Below, in pieces: positions 7,394 to 15,460 of a DNA stretch of 18,255 bases. Position numbers and translations under genes: made by a program. The first letter of the stretch is position 1; each line of letters starts with the position of its first letter. The notes beneath the pieces are model-generated. The model ran no database searches, had not been told where the DNA came from, and saw only the letters and a list, made by a program, of their open reading frames with translations. The DNA is taken from positions 1 to 18,255 of the forward strand of contig DUJK01000031.1 of NCBI GenBank assembly GCA_013329925.1. The letters run 5' to 3'. The stretch is from Candidatus Poseidoniaceae archaeon. Lineage in GTDB: Archaea; Thermoplasmatota; Poseidoniia; Poseidoniales; Poseidoniaceae.

Positions 7394-9214
7394 TCATTCA
7401 ACGGTAACTGATTTGGCTAGATTCCTTGGCCTATCTACGTCACAGCCAAGTGCTATAGCCGTATGATAAGCGATTAATTGGAGAGGAATTACCGAAAGCA
7501 TTGGAGAAAGATAATTATTGACTTTCGGTATTGCAATATTTATGTCTCCCTCACCGCTAATATCATCACCCGCTTCGTGGATTAAAATTATTTTAGCACC
7601 TCTAGCCCGACATTCATGAATTGCTGAGCGTGACTTTTCTTTGACATGATCATTAGGTACAATGAAAATAACAGGACTGCCCTCTTCCAACAATGCTATT
7701 GGGCCATGCTTCATTTCCCCAGCAGGATATGCTAGGCATGGAATGTAAGCTACTTCCATTAACTTAAGTGCGCCCTCTTTAGCCACTGGTGCCGATATCC
7801 CCCGGCCGAGAAACAAGACACACTTGGCATGTTTAACTAAATCAACAGCTTCCATTATTGGCCCTTGATTATCTAGATACTCTTCAATTAAGTGAGGTAG
7901 TTGTTGAAGATTGTCGATTACTTCTTTGCCCTTTTCCTTGCTTAGGGTTCTCGAGCGCCCAACTTGAATAGCAAAAATTGTTAGGGCGGTCACCATATTA
8001 GAGAATGCCTTAGTCGATGCTACTGCCTGTTCGGGCCCTGAGTGAATGTAAACTCCTTGGCCACACAATCTCGCAATTGATGAGCCGACTACATTTACCA
8101 CACCGTGAACTTTACCCCCTTTGAGCAAGATTTCCTTTACTGCAGATAATGTATCTGCTGTTTCTCCCGATTGTGAGACTGCAAAATGTAATGCATTGGG
8201 ATTGATTACTGGCTCATTGGTTCTAAATTCGCTAGATATGTGTGCTACAGATGGTATTCTGGCTAAAGATTCAATCAAAAAACCGCCGATTTCTGCTGCG
8301 TGGTTGGCGGTGCCACAGCCGAGTAATCTAACGTGTGGAAGTTTAGAAAGTTCAAGTGGCGTCATATTAAGGCCACCTAGCCGACCGTTGCCTCTAACTC
8401 TATCAAACCGTCCGTTGATACATTGCCTTAGAGCATCTGGTTGCTCATAAATCTCCTTTAACATGTAATGTTCAAAGTCACCCAGTACCGCTTCTTCCCA
8501 TTCTTCTTCAATGATAGTGACATCGGTATCAAAAGAATGTCCGTGCATATTACTCATAGTGATACTTTCATGAGTCAACGTTGCTATGTCACCATCTTCC
8601 ATGAAAACGACGCTTTGAGTGTGTGAGGATAGTGCGTGTGGATCGCTTGAAACAAACGTTTCTCCATCGCCCTGTCCAATGATTAAGGGAGAGCCATTTC
8701 GAGCGCACACCATAACATCATGTTCTAAGAATATAGCACAAAGTCCCCAAGTTCCAACCAGTTTTGCAAGGGTTCTTCGCAATGCTTTGGTTGGCGAGTT
8801 ATCTCTAGCAAGTTCATATTCTAGAATGTGTGAAATGACTTCAGAGTCTGTTTCACTGTTGAATACTACCCCTTTTCGAGTTAGTATTGATCTAAAAGTT
8901 CGAGCATTTTCAATTATTCCGTTGTGAACTATCACAACCTTACCGTTTTCTGATAAATGGGGGTGGGCATTTGGATCGGTGACTCCACCGTGAGTTGCCC
9001 ATCTAGTATGAGCAATTCCAACGTTGCCTGGTATTTGCTTTGGGAGTATAGATTGTAATTCAGCAACCTTACCTATTTTCTTATAAATTTTGAAATCTCC
9101 GTTTTTTATCGCAATGCCGGATGAATCATAACCGCGATATTCGAGTTTGCGCAACCCTTCTAGCAAAATGGGTGAGGCTTGTTTAGGCCCCATATATCCA
9201 AAAATACCGCACAT
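7394..9214 (-). CDS. glmS: Glutamine-fructose-6-phosphate aminotransferase (isomerizing)
   Basis: Makes glucosamine-6-phosphate and glutamate from fructose-6-phosphate and glutamine, the entry step to UDP-GlcNAc and surface glycans; cytoplasmic. The 606 residues match full-length GlmS. The N-terminal MCGIFGYMG gives Cys2 as the glutaminase nucleophile. It is followed by LEYRGYDSSGIA, HTRWATHG (69-76), HNGIIEN (97-103) and TDSEVI. Two SIS sugar-binding domains follow, the first containing GCGTANHAAEIGG and SQSGETADT (about 344-352) and the second GRGISAPVAKEGALKLMEV. The C-terminus DRPRNLAKSVTVE is the classical GlmS ending that closes over the active site. The start codon lies 8 nt after the stop codon of the upstream subtilisin gene on the same strand, so the two are probably cotranscribed. 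There is no room for a separate promoter or a glmS ribozyme leader. Confidence 0.97.
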   Translation of the reverse strand: MCGIFGYMGPKQASPILLEGLRKLEYRGYDSSGIAIKNGDFKIYKKIGKVAELQSILPKQIPGNVGIAHTRWATHGGVTDPNAHPHLSENGKVVIVHNGIIENARTFRSILTRKGVVFNSETDSEVISHILEYELARDNSPTKALRRTLAKLVGTWGLCAIFLEHDVMVCARNGSPLIIGQGDGETFVSSDPHALSSHTQSVVFMEDGDIATLTHESITMSNMHGHSFDTDVTIIEEEWEEAVLGDFEHYMLKEIYEQPDALRQCINGRFDRVRGNGRLGGLNMTPLELSKLPHVRLLGCGTANHAAEIGGFLIESLARIPSVAHISSEFRTNEPVINPNALHFAVSQSGETADTLSAVKEILLKGGKVHGVVNVVGSSIARLCGQGVYIHSGPEQAVASTKAFSNMVTALTIFAIQVGRSRTLSKEKGKEVIDNLQQLPHLIEEYLDNQGPIMEAVDLVKHAKCVLFLGRGISAPVAKEGALKLMEVAYIPCLAYPAGEMKHGPIALLEEGSPVIFIVPNDHVKEKSRSAIHECRARGAKIILIHEAGDDISGEGDINIAIPKVNNYLSPMLSVIPLQLIAYHTAIALGCDVDRPRNLAKSVTVE

Positions 9215-9222
9215 GAGAATAC

Positions 9223-12200
9223 CTACAATTGGACAATGCTAGAACAGATTGGACATTCTACTTTGGTAAGTCTTAGGTCCTTAATGGTAAATTTAGCAGA
9301 ACACTCAGTACATTTTGCTTCCTTTTGTGGCACCGGCATTCCCATAACTCCTGGAAGAGGGGGTAAAGGTGCATCACTGATTGGAGGCAATTCTGGAAGT
9401 GCTGGTAATTCGTCAGCTATGGTAGGAATTGGTGTTGGTAATTGTCCATCTAGAGCAGGTAGTGGGGGCGGTGGTAAATTGGCCATCATATTTTCAGTCA
9501 TCTCGACCAAATCCCTCTGTTTCTTACGCTTCATTCGTCGTTCAAGGCGTGAATTGCCTTCACCGGATTCTGCTTTTAGTTCTAAAGTCTGAGCTAAACT
9601 ATCCTCTTCCAGTACTGGTTCATCGACAATTGTGGCAACTAAAGATTGTACTACTAACTCCTCTGAATCTAAATTAATTGCCATTGATGGTTCATCATCA
9701 CTTTCAATATCAACCATTATTTCTACTGAATCATCATCTTCAGCCAATATAGCAGAGAGGATTTTTTCCTCGGTCTCTCTGTTGGACGAACGTAAAGAAA
9801 CCACAAGATACAGGAATATCGCGGCAATCAATAAGGATGTTATAATCAAAATCAATGCTTTGGTATTTTCATCACCCGGTAACGGTTCAAGTAAACTTTC
9901 GAGGAATGATTTCTCTTCAGCCTCTAATATTTCATCTTCTAGCGATACTATTGTCCTAAAGGACAAAGTCCCACTGCTGGAGGATACTAGAATTATTGAA
10001 TCACCTTTGGTTGTGGCGTAGCCGGTCATGAATCCTTCAACGATTAAATTTGACAGAGCAAACTGATTGTCCTCAGAATCTAAAACACCATATCGAGTCA
10101 TTGGCCCATAAGCATTAATTTCATCATAAACTAGAGAGATTTCTTCACTATTTGAACTCATGACTAAGTTGGTAATCCCACTGGCCAGCATATAGTTTGG
10201 CTCCTCGGCAGACCATGAATTATCAGTAACAACATAAGCAATCTTTGACTCTCCGCCAAATCCTTCAACCCATGTTGCAGCCAATACGTCTCTATCATTT
10301 TCTTGATAAACTTCTAACTGAGCATTAGAGGCATAATCCCCTACTGAGTATTGGAATGTCCAGGAAGGATTCCATTCTTGTCCGTGAGCATACATCAAAC
10401 CAACACGATCAATTCCAGTCACGTCATCTCTCATCTCTTGGTAAAGAATGTGCATATTTTCCTCCCCAAGACCGATTGCTAATTTGTCACCCTGGGATGG
10501 TTTGATATCGATATTGGATAATATATTACTCGAACTCCATGAACTTTCGATATGCGCAGTATCTGACATTAGGACAAATATTGAGGTTATGTCATTGTAA
10601 GAACCACCCGTAGCGATATCTCGATAGTATCCGGCAAGCACGACTCTATCACCCTTCTTAGCCATATCAAGTCCCCAATACCGCCCCTCTGATAGTTTCA
10701 AAGCTGGCATGTGAGTTTGTTTTTCTGTGGTTTCACCGGCATTGGTTATCGATGTCATTGCGACATGTGACAAAAAGTAGCCCTGATCGCTGAGGATGTT
10801 TTCAGTCCATGCAGCGTGAACAAGGCCGTCATCTCGTAAGATTGCCGTTAATTCCCCAGCCCATGAATCAGCCAGTTTGACGTCGGCAAGAGTCGCCCAA
10901 GCACCGGATGAAGATTCAGTGACGGTTCTAACGTGCAGTTCCCCGTCTACAGTAGTGAACAACAAACCACCTTCTTCCATCCCTATGAAATCGATTACTG
11001 ATTCGCCTGAAAGTAAATTTAGCCTAACCTGTGAATCAATTGCGACATTATTTACCACCACAGTGAACCGTAATTCCGAATATTCGGTATCGACACCATC
11101 ACCCGACATTGTCACTCTAAATTCAGTACCTCCGTAAACAGATAAATTTTCAGGGATGATAAATGAGGCTTCATCATAGCCTGAACTTGAATCTGAACCA
11201 GGTATTACTAAAATTTCATCTTGTCCAATCGGCATCCAAGGATTAGATTCAGCCCTTGTATACAGTGTAAGGGTAAGCCCTGTTGCATCATTTTGTCCAA
11301 GATTGTCAACCCTCACTCTAACAGTATACTGATCGCCAGGTGTTGGAATTAATGGGGTTGTTTGGTAGGCACCTTGCATAAAGCGGAGTGTCGGTTCTTC
11401 CGGTCGCTCTTCTATTTCAAAGGAAAACGAATATGAATTATCTTCTGGATTAGGATCATTGTAATTTTCAGATGGATCGATGGAAATAGTCACCGTATGA
11501 GTCCCAACTTCAGTAGCCCACCAGTATAGTGTGACTTGTGCAGAGTCACCATCATCAAGATTTGACAGGGTTACATCTGACGGGTAAATGTCAGAATTAT
11601 CGCCAGGAGCAATCAATTTGATGTAAACATCATCAGCATCTAAGTCACCGACATTTTCAATGGTGAACTTAACTGTCAAAATCGACCCTGCAACAGCAGA
11701 TAATACCGGTAAGCCAACTTCATCTTGAATCTCAACCACGCCGGCAAATGCAAAATCTGGGGCAGCAGGCATATTATCAACATCAAAAGTTCTCCTAACG
11801 TCGTCTGTTTTGACGCCAGATTCATTGACCATTCTAAAACTAATCCTTGTGGAACCATCTGAAACAGTTGTTGAGTCCCAACTGAACGACCAATCCTGAC
11901 TACCTACTTCCAATTCGGGTAAATCTGTACCAAACTCCCATTGGCCATTGTCAACTTTGAATTCAATGTAATCATGTTGCACTCCATCAACAGAACCTGA
12001 GAAATCAACTAGGCCGCTGATTGATTCACCAACTGCTGGGTTGGCCAAGGTTACTTTCATTCTGGCGAGGTTGATAACTCTAAAATCAATATTTGACTCC
12101 GCCTCAGAAACTGTATCATAAGCCCTAGCGCTTACAATGACATATTCTTCATCACTCTGCACCCAGTCTTCAAGGACATTAACGTTCAGATTCCAATTAT

Positions 12201-14178
12201 CAACATCTCCTCCAGCAATTGTCCATGGCTTTAGTTCACGTTCTGTTCCAGATTCCAAGAATTGTACAATTCTTACTTGAATTTGGTCGAATTGCTGTGA
12301 CGAGGGGAAATTAGTGGTTCCAGAAATAGTTACTCTATTGCCTTCAAGCCACCATGTGTCATTGGATGGTTGTGAAATGTCAACATAATCGCCACTTCCG
12401 TTGCCACTTGGTGGTGGATTGACAATACCTGTATCTTCTAGCGGTGTACAAGGTTGGTCAAGAGCAAAATCAATTGCACATGATGCATCAATTAAACCAA
12501 AGCCCCATTCTTCATGCCACCTATCCGAGACTGTATTAGCTGCTTTTTCTCTTATTTCTGAAGAGTTACGGATAACATCCATCACTTCAAATGCGTTAAG
12601 TGATGGTGCTGCTTCTCTCACTAACGCAATTATCCCTGAAGCGATTGGTGTTGCCATGCTGGTACCGTCTTTTTCATCATAACTGGAATCTGCTTCAGGC
12701 CTAGGGGCGCCCGGTAGTGAAGTTCCGGTAGCGGCAGTGGCAGACATGATATTTGACCCATAGGCTGCGATGTCTGGTTTCAGTTCATCCCATTCATTAT
12801 CATCGCCATCATCAAGCCTCGGTCCGTAATTTGAGAAACTGGAAATACCATCATTTGTTCTGTTAACATTGCCAAAGTCTGAGGCAGATGCTACGGCAAA
12901 ACCTAGATCTGCACTTGCAGGAGATGGTACTCTTTTTGAGCCATCATTGCCCATGGCAATTACACAAATGATATCTGCAGTTTCTGTTGCATTGTTGATG
13001 AGTCTAGCTTCTGCACCCGTACCGTTGTCTCCCTCATCTCCTGGATTTAGCGGAGATGAAACTGAGCCAAATGACATTGACCCGATTTGTATACCACGAC
13101 TGGAGGAATTATGACCCCAATCAGTATCAGCATTGTTAATCATCCACTGGATTCCGCTTACAGAATATTGTGAATTGGTCCCCCCTGTATCGGTTAATAC
13201 CTTGATATCTACAAGATAAGCCCCCGGTGCAGTACCACGATGTACTCTTGATGAATCGCCAGTTCCTAAAGCAGAACCTGCTACGTGAGTACCATGGCCT
13301 TGACCATCGTCTGGGTCTTGTGAACCGTCTGGATTGGCTGCTGCTGAAGTTGCATCATATCCAGCAACCCATTTATGGTCATCATATGACAGTGCATCAG
13401 TATCTGGTGCGTCATTGTTATCATCGAAATCATTTAGCGAGCGGTGTTCATTATCGACCCCTGTATCAAGGACAGCAATAACTACTCCTTCACCGGTGTA
13501 ACCTCTCTCATATGCAGATTCAGTATAAACATCTGAAGGCATGGCTCTTGTTGCTTGACCTGCTACATCATTGGTTGGAACCATCACATTTTGCATCTCA
13601 ATTACCACAACTCCTGGAAGATGATAAATATCCATCAAAGCGCTAACTGGAACCTTGTCCACTACAATCGCATCGATACTTTCAGGCAGATCAAACCAAG
13701 CACCATTTTCTTCACCTATCCAATTGTGAAAGCTGAGAACATCTTTCAATTGGTTTATCTCCAAATCAGTTGGATGCCATGCATAATCTACGATAATTGC
13801 GACAGTCTTTTTGCCATCTTCACCAACAATGGCGGTTGGTGATATTGATTCGTAACCTGAAATAACGCGCTGCAGGCGATCATCCATGCCGTTCCAATCT
13901 AAATCTGGCCCATAACCCAACCACCAACCTGCCTTTTCAGATGCTGGTTGGTTGTCTCGTAAATCAATCCTTAAGGGACGGTCGCATAATTCCCCATCAC
14001 ACATTAACGGTGGTAGACCGTCGATTAAGATTGGTTCACTGTACATTTCTGCAGAGTCATTTGAGCTCTGTACCTCGTCATTACCAACGCTATAAGAGGC
14101 CGCTGAAGAGACATCTGCGATTAAAAAAATGATGGCAATAAAAAGCGCTGAACGGCGTATTCCAACTGCTGATTTCAT
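9223..14178 (-). CDS. Giant membrane-anchored subtilisin-like (S8) serine protease with cytoplasmic zinc ribbon
   Basis: 1651 residues. A signal peptide (about 1-27, RRSALFIAIIFLIADVSSA) leads into a propeptide-like region up to about 220. The S8 domain (about 225-575) has a complete catalytic set: Asp238 in VIAVLDTGVD, His298 in GHGTHVAG, oxyanion Asn411 in AMGNDG, and Ser507 in DGTSMATP. Then follow two Ig-like domains (about 600-803), two CARDB-like domains (about 806-1044) and a region with recurring short strands that may be a beta-propeller (about 1045-1430). A transmembrane helix spans about 1441-1460. The cytoplasmic tail of about 190 residues contains an acidic part, a basic stretch (RLERRMKRKKQR), a Pro/Leu-rich linker and a C-terminal C-x2-C-x15-C-x2-C zinc ribbon (Cys1623, 1626, 1642, 1645) similar to MJ0042-type fingers. 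The protease should act outside the cell, on proteins or peptides. It lies between the rhomboid gene and glmS on the same strand. Confidence 0.93.
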   Translation of the reverse strand: MKSAVGIRRSALFIAIIFLIADVSSAASYSVGNDEVQSSNDSAEMYSEPILIDGLPPLMCDGELCDRPLRIDLRDNQPASEKAGWWLGYGPDLDWNGMDDRLQRVISGYESISPTAIVGEDGKKTVAIIVDYAWHPTDLEINQLKDVLSFHNWIGEENGAWFDLPESIDAIVVDKVPVSALMDIYHLPGVVVIEMQNVMVPTNDVAGQATRAMPSDVYTESAYERGYTGEGVVIAVLDTGVDNEHRSLNDFDDNNDAPDTDALSYDDHKWVAGYDATSAAANPDGSQDPDDGQGHGTHVAGSALGTGDSSRVHRGTAPGAYLVDIKVLTDTGGTNSQYSVSGIQWMINNADTDWGHNSSSRGIQIGSMSFGSVSSPLNPGDEGDNGTGAEARLINNATETADIICVIAMGNDGSKRVPSPASADLGFAVASASDFGNVNRTNDGISSFSNYGPRLDDGDDNEWDELKPDIAAYGSNIMSATAATGTSLPGAPRPEADSSYDEKDGTSMATPIASGIIALVREAAPSLNAFEVMDVIRNSSEIREKAANTVSDRWHEEWGFGLIDASCAIDFALDQPCTPLEDTGIVNPPPSGNGSGDYVDISQPSNDTWWLEGNRVTISGTTNFPSSQQFDQIQVRIVQFLESGTERELKPWTIAGGDVDNWNLNVNVLEDWVQSDEEYVIVSARAYDTVSEAESNIDFRVINLARMKVTLANPAVGESISGLVDFSGSVDGVQHDYIEFKVDNGQWEFGTDLPELEVGSQDWSFSWDSTTVSDGSTRISFRMVNESGVKTDDVRRTFDVDNMPAAPDFAFAGVVEIQDEVGLPVLSAVAGSILTVKFTIENVGDLDADDVYIKLIAPGDNSDIYPSDVTLSNLDDGDSAQVTLYWWATEVGTHTVTISIDPSENYNDPNPEDNSYSFSFEIEERPEEPTLRFMQGAYQTTPLIPTPGDQYTVRVRVDNLGQNDATGLTLTLYTRAESNPWMPIGQDEILVIPGSDSSSGYDEASFIIPENLSVYGGTEFRVTMSGDGVDTEYSELRFTVVVNNVAIDSQVRLNLLSGESVIDFIGMEEGGLLFTTVDGELHVRTVTESSSGAWATLADVKLADSWAGELTAILRDDGLVHAAWTENILSDQGYFLSHVAMTSITNAGETTEKQTHMPALKLSEGRYWGLDMAKKGDRVVLAGYYRDIATGGSYNDITSIFVLMSDTAHIESSWSSSNILSNIDIKPSQGDKLAIGLGEENMHILYQEMRDDVTGIDRVGLMYAHGQEWNPSWTFQYSVGDYASNAQLEVYQENDRDVLAATWVEGFGGESKIAYVVTDNSWSAEEPNYMLASGITNLVMSSNSEEISLVYDEINAYGPMTRYGVLDSEDNQFALSNLIVEGFMTGYATTKGDSIILVSSSSGTLSFRTIVSLEDEILEAEEKSFLESLLEPLPGDENTKALILIITSLLIAAIFLYLVVSLRSSNRETEEKILSAILAEDDDSVEIMVDIESDDEPSMAINLDSEELVVQSLVATIVDEPVLEEDSLAQTLELKAESGEGNSRLERRMKRKKQRDLVEMTENMMANLPPPPLPALDGQLPTPIPTIADELPALPELPPISDAPLPPLPGVMGMPVPQKEAKCTECSAKFTIKDLRLTKVECPICSSIVQL

Positions 14179-14330
14179 CGTTGATGCACCCTTCCTCAGT
14201 CAACCGATTCTTTGCCATGTTTTGATAGTATCCATTTCTCGACCCTACAATAATTAACTTTGACACCCATGTGTTACGATTTTGCAGTAGATTATGACAA
14301 AGCCAAAATTCACTTTGTTTTGCAAGCCAG
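14179..14330. other. Largest intergenic gap: rhomboid 3' end to subtilisin start
   Basis: This 152-bp gap is the longest non-coding stretch in the window. It contains the possible TATA box above and a short inverted repeat, ACAAAG (14297-14302) with CTTTGT (14313-14318), just downstream of the rhomboid stop, which could belong to a weak terminator. I see no RNA gene or other element. An open frame crosses it on the minus strand, but that frame has no family features. Confidence 0.4.
14249..14257 (-). promoter_or_regulatory. Possible TATA box for the subtilisin gene
   Basis: Read on the minus strand this is TTAATTATT, preceded by AAAG-type purines that could serve as a BRE. It lies about 71-79 bp before the subtilisin ATG, which would leave a leader of about 45 nt carrying GGGTG (14191-14187) eight bases before the start. 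It is the most AT-rich point of the only sizeable gap on this strand. The evidence is weak. Confidence 0.3.
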
Positions 14331-15371
14331 TTAAGGCCAGTTAAAGTGCTCAGGATGGCTTGAACATTGAATATGAGGGCCGTCTGAACGTTCAATTACT
14401 CCTAACGGACTAGAACACTCTGGGCAACTGGCTAGATCTGCAATGTGTTCCATCCAAGCTTGCCTAGTTTCAGGCTCATCACTTGACTCCATGAGACTTT
14501 TAACAGATTCTCGTACCTTTTTGGGCAGTTCATAACCTTGAGCTGTCCAAGGGTCTTCAGCAGAGTTCAAATCTTTCATTTGTTTTTTTATGCTGCGCAA
14601 CCTATTGATTACCTCACTTGAAGAAGACGGACCTCCATCCTCGACTCCAAGGGGAACTGGGCCTCCTTTAGCAACTAAAGGCAAAGTGACATAGGCTAAA
14701 ATGAAACCACCCAAATGCGCCATGTGTCCAACATCACTCGGCCTCTCAAGGCCATATGTCGAATAAGCCCTGAATATTTCTAGGCCGAAGTAGATTAATG
14801 CCAAATAAAACACTGGCCACTTGCGAATTAGAATTAGCGGAAATGGAATCTCATCTTTTGGCCAGCCTGCCAAATATGCGCCAAACAATCCAAATGCTGC
14901 TCCAGACGCACCAAGAGCAGGCCTAGATGATTCAATATTGAATAAAAACCAGGCGATTGACCCGCCAATTAAACCAATAAAATAAACCGCAAAGAATCTA
15001 TTTCGACCCAGCCGTTGTTCAAGCGGGATTCCAACAAGCGCAATGACCATAATGTTGCCAAGCACATGCGTTGCATCGAATTGACTATGCAAAAATCCAG
15101 CGGAGATGAAAGTGATCCAACCCGACGGTTCCTTGGCTTCCGTTGGCCTCATCCACAAATCTTCCCATAGCCAGATATCAACAAAGCCTAAATTGTAAAA
15201 TAATGACCATACGACTTGAATAAGATAGCCTAGCAACAGCCCAACTGTCATTGATAGTGCGAAGGAAGTTTTGTGGCGAAATGAATAATATAGTGGCCAT
15301 AAAATCACTGCCAACCATACTACGAATAAGGCCGTCTCAACTCCGTTGAACTGCATCAACTGGGCGGCCAT
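14331..15371 (-). CDS. Rhomboid-family intramembrane serine protease with C-terminal zinc-ribbon-like tail
   Basis: 346 residues from ATG 15371. It cleaves transmembrane segments of other proteins within the bilayer. The rhomboid core shows HVLGN (His102 and Asn106, oxyanion side), LGASGAAFGLFGAYLAGW with catalytic Ser156, and GHMAHLGG with catalytic His219. About seven hydrophobic helices are visible, the first two preceding the core. After the last helix comes a cytoplasmic tail of about 110 residues: a charged, probably helical region, then a Cys/His cluster, CPEC near 316-319 and CSSHPEH near 336-342, resembling a treble-clef or ribbon zinc site. The upstream TTG at 15383 is rejected as a start because GAGGA sits between it and ATG 15371 at ideal spacing. 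It diverges from the ccm genes and lies upstream of the subtilisin gene on the same strand. Confidence 0.92.
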   Translation of the reverse strand: MAAQLMQFNGVETALFVVWLAVILWPLYYSFRHKTSFALSMTVGLLLGYLIQVVWSLFYNLGFVDIWLWEDLWMRPTEAKEPSGWITFISAGFLHSQFDATHVLGNIMVIALVGIPLEQRLGRNRFFAVYFIGLIGGSIAWFLFNIESSRPALGASGAAFGLFGAYLAGWPKDEIPFPLILIRKWPVFYLALIYFGLEIFRAYSTYGLERPSDVGHMAHLGGFILAYVTLPLVAKGGPVPLGVEDGGPSSSSEVINRLRSIKKQMKDLNSAEDPWTAQGYELPKKVRESVKSLMESSDEPETRQAWMEHIADLASCPECSSPLGVIERSDGPHIQCSSHPEHFNWP

Positions 15372-15460
15372 GTATGTCCTCAAGGCTTGTTACTTTTGAA
15401 CTACTGTGGGATTTGTTGACAAATGGTAGCATTCATGTCACCCTGTCAACTGGGCAAAGT
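15372..15460. promoter_or_regulatory. Divergent intergenic region, rhomboid and ccm genes
   Basis: This 89-bp gap lies between divergent start codons, so promoters for both directions should lie in or near it. I find no convincing TATA box. An imperfect inverted pair, GTTGAC (15415-15420) with GTCAAC (15445-15450), is present and could be an operator, but six-base arms are weak evidence. The ccmA side has no Shine-Dalgarno match just before ATG 15461, so that message may be leaderless or start close to the ATG. Confidence 0.35.
15377..15381 (-). promoter_or_regulatory. Ribosome binding site deciding the rhomboid start
   Basis: On the minus strand GAGGA lies five bases before ATG 15371. The longer in-frame TTG start at 15383 overlaps this site, so the ATG is the better choice. 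Confidence 0.7.

Noticed and set aside
9179..9222. glmS ribozyme or other leader upstream of glmS
   Set aside because: Only 8 bp separate glmS from the upstream coding region, and the flanking sequence encodes the conserved zinc ribbon.
9632..10021. Ser-rich open frame antisense to the subtilisin tail
   Set aside because: It mirrors the codon pattern of the acidic, Ser-rich real protein, has no family features, and lies wholly inside a gene with clear domains.
14297..14318. ACAAAG/CTTTGT inverted repeat as a defined terminator or small RNA
   Set aside because: Six-base arms with a 10-base loop and no strong T-run; mentioned only within the intergenic entry.
14325..14346. Tandem GGCCAGTTAA-like repeat near the rhomboid stop, as an attachment or regulatory site
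   Set aside because: There are only two short copies and half lies in coding sequence; no mobile genes are nearby.
14090..14395. A 101-residue open frame bridging the rhomboid and subtilisin genes
   Set aside because: It overlaps both genes' ends, has no recognisable motif and covers the likely promoter region.
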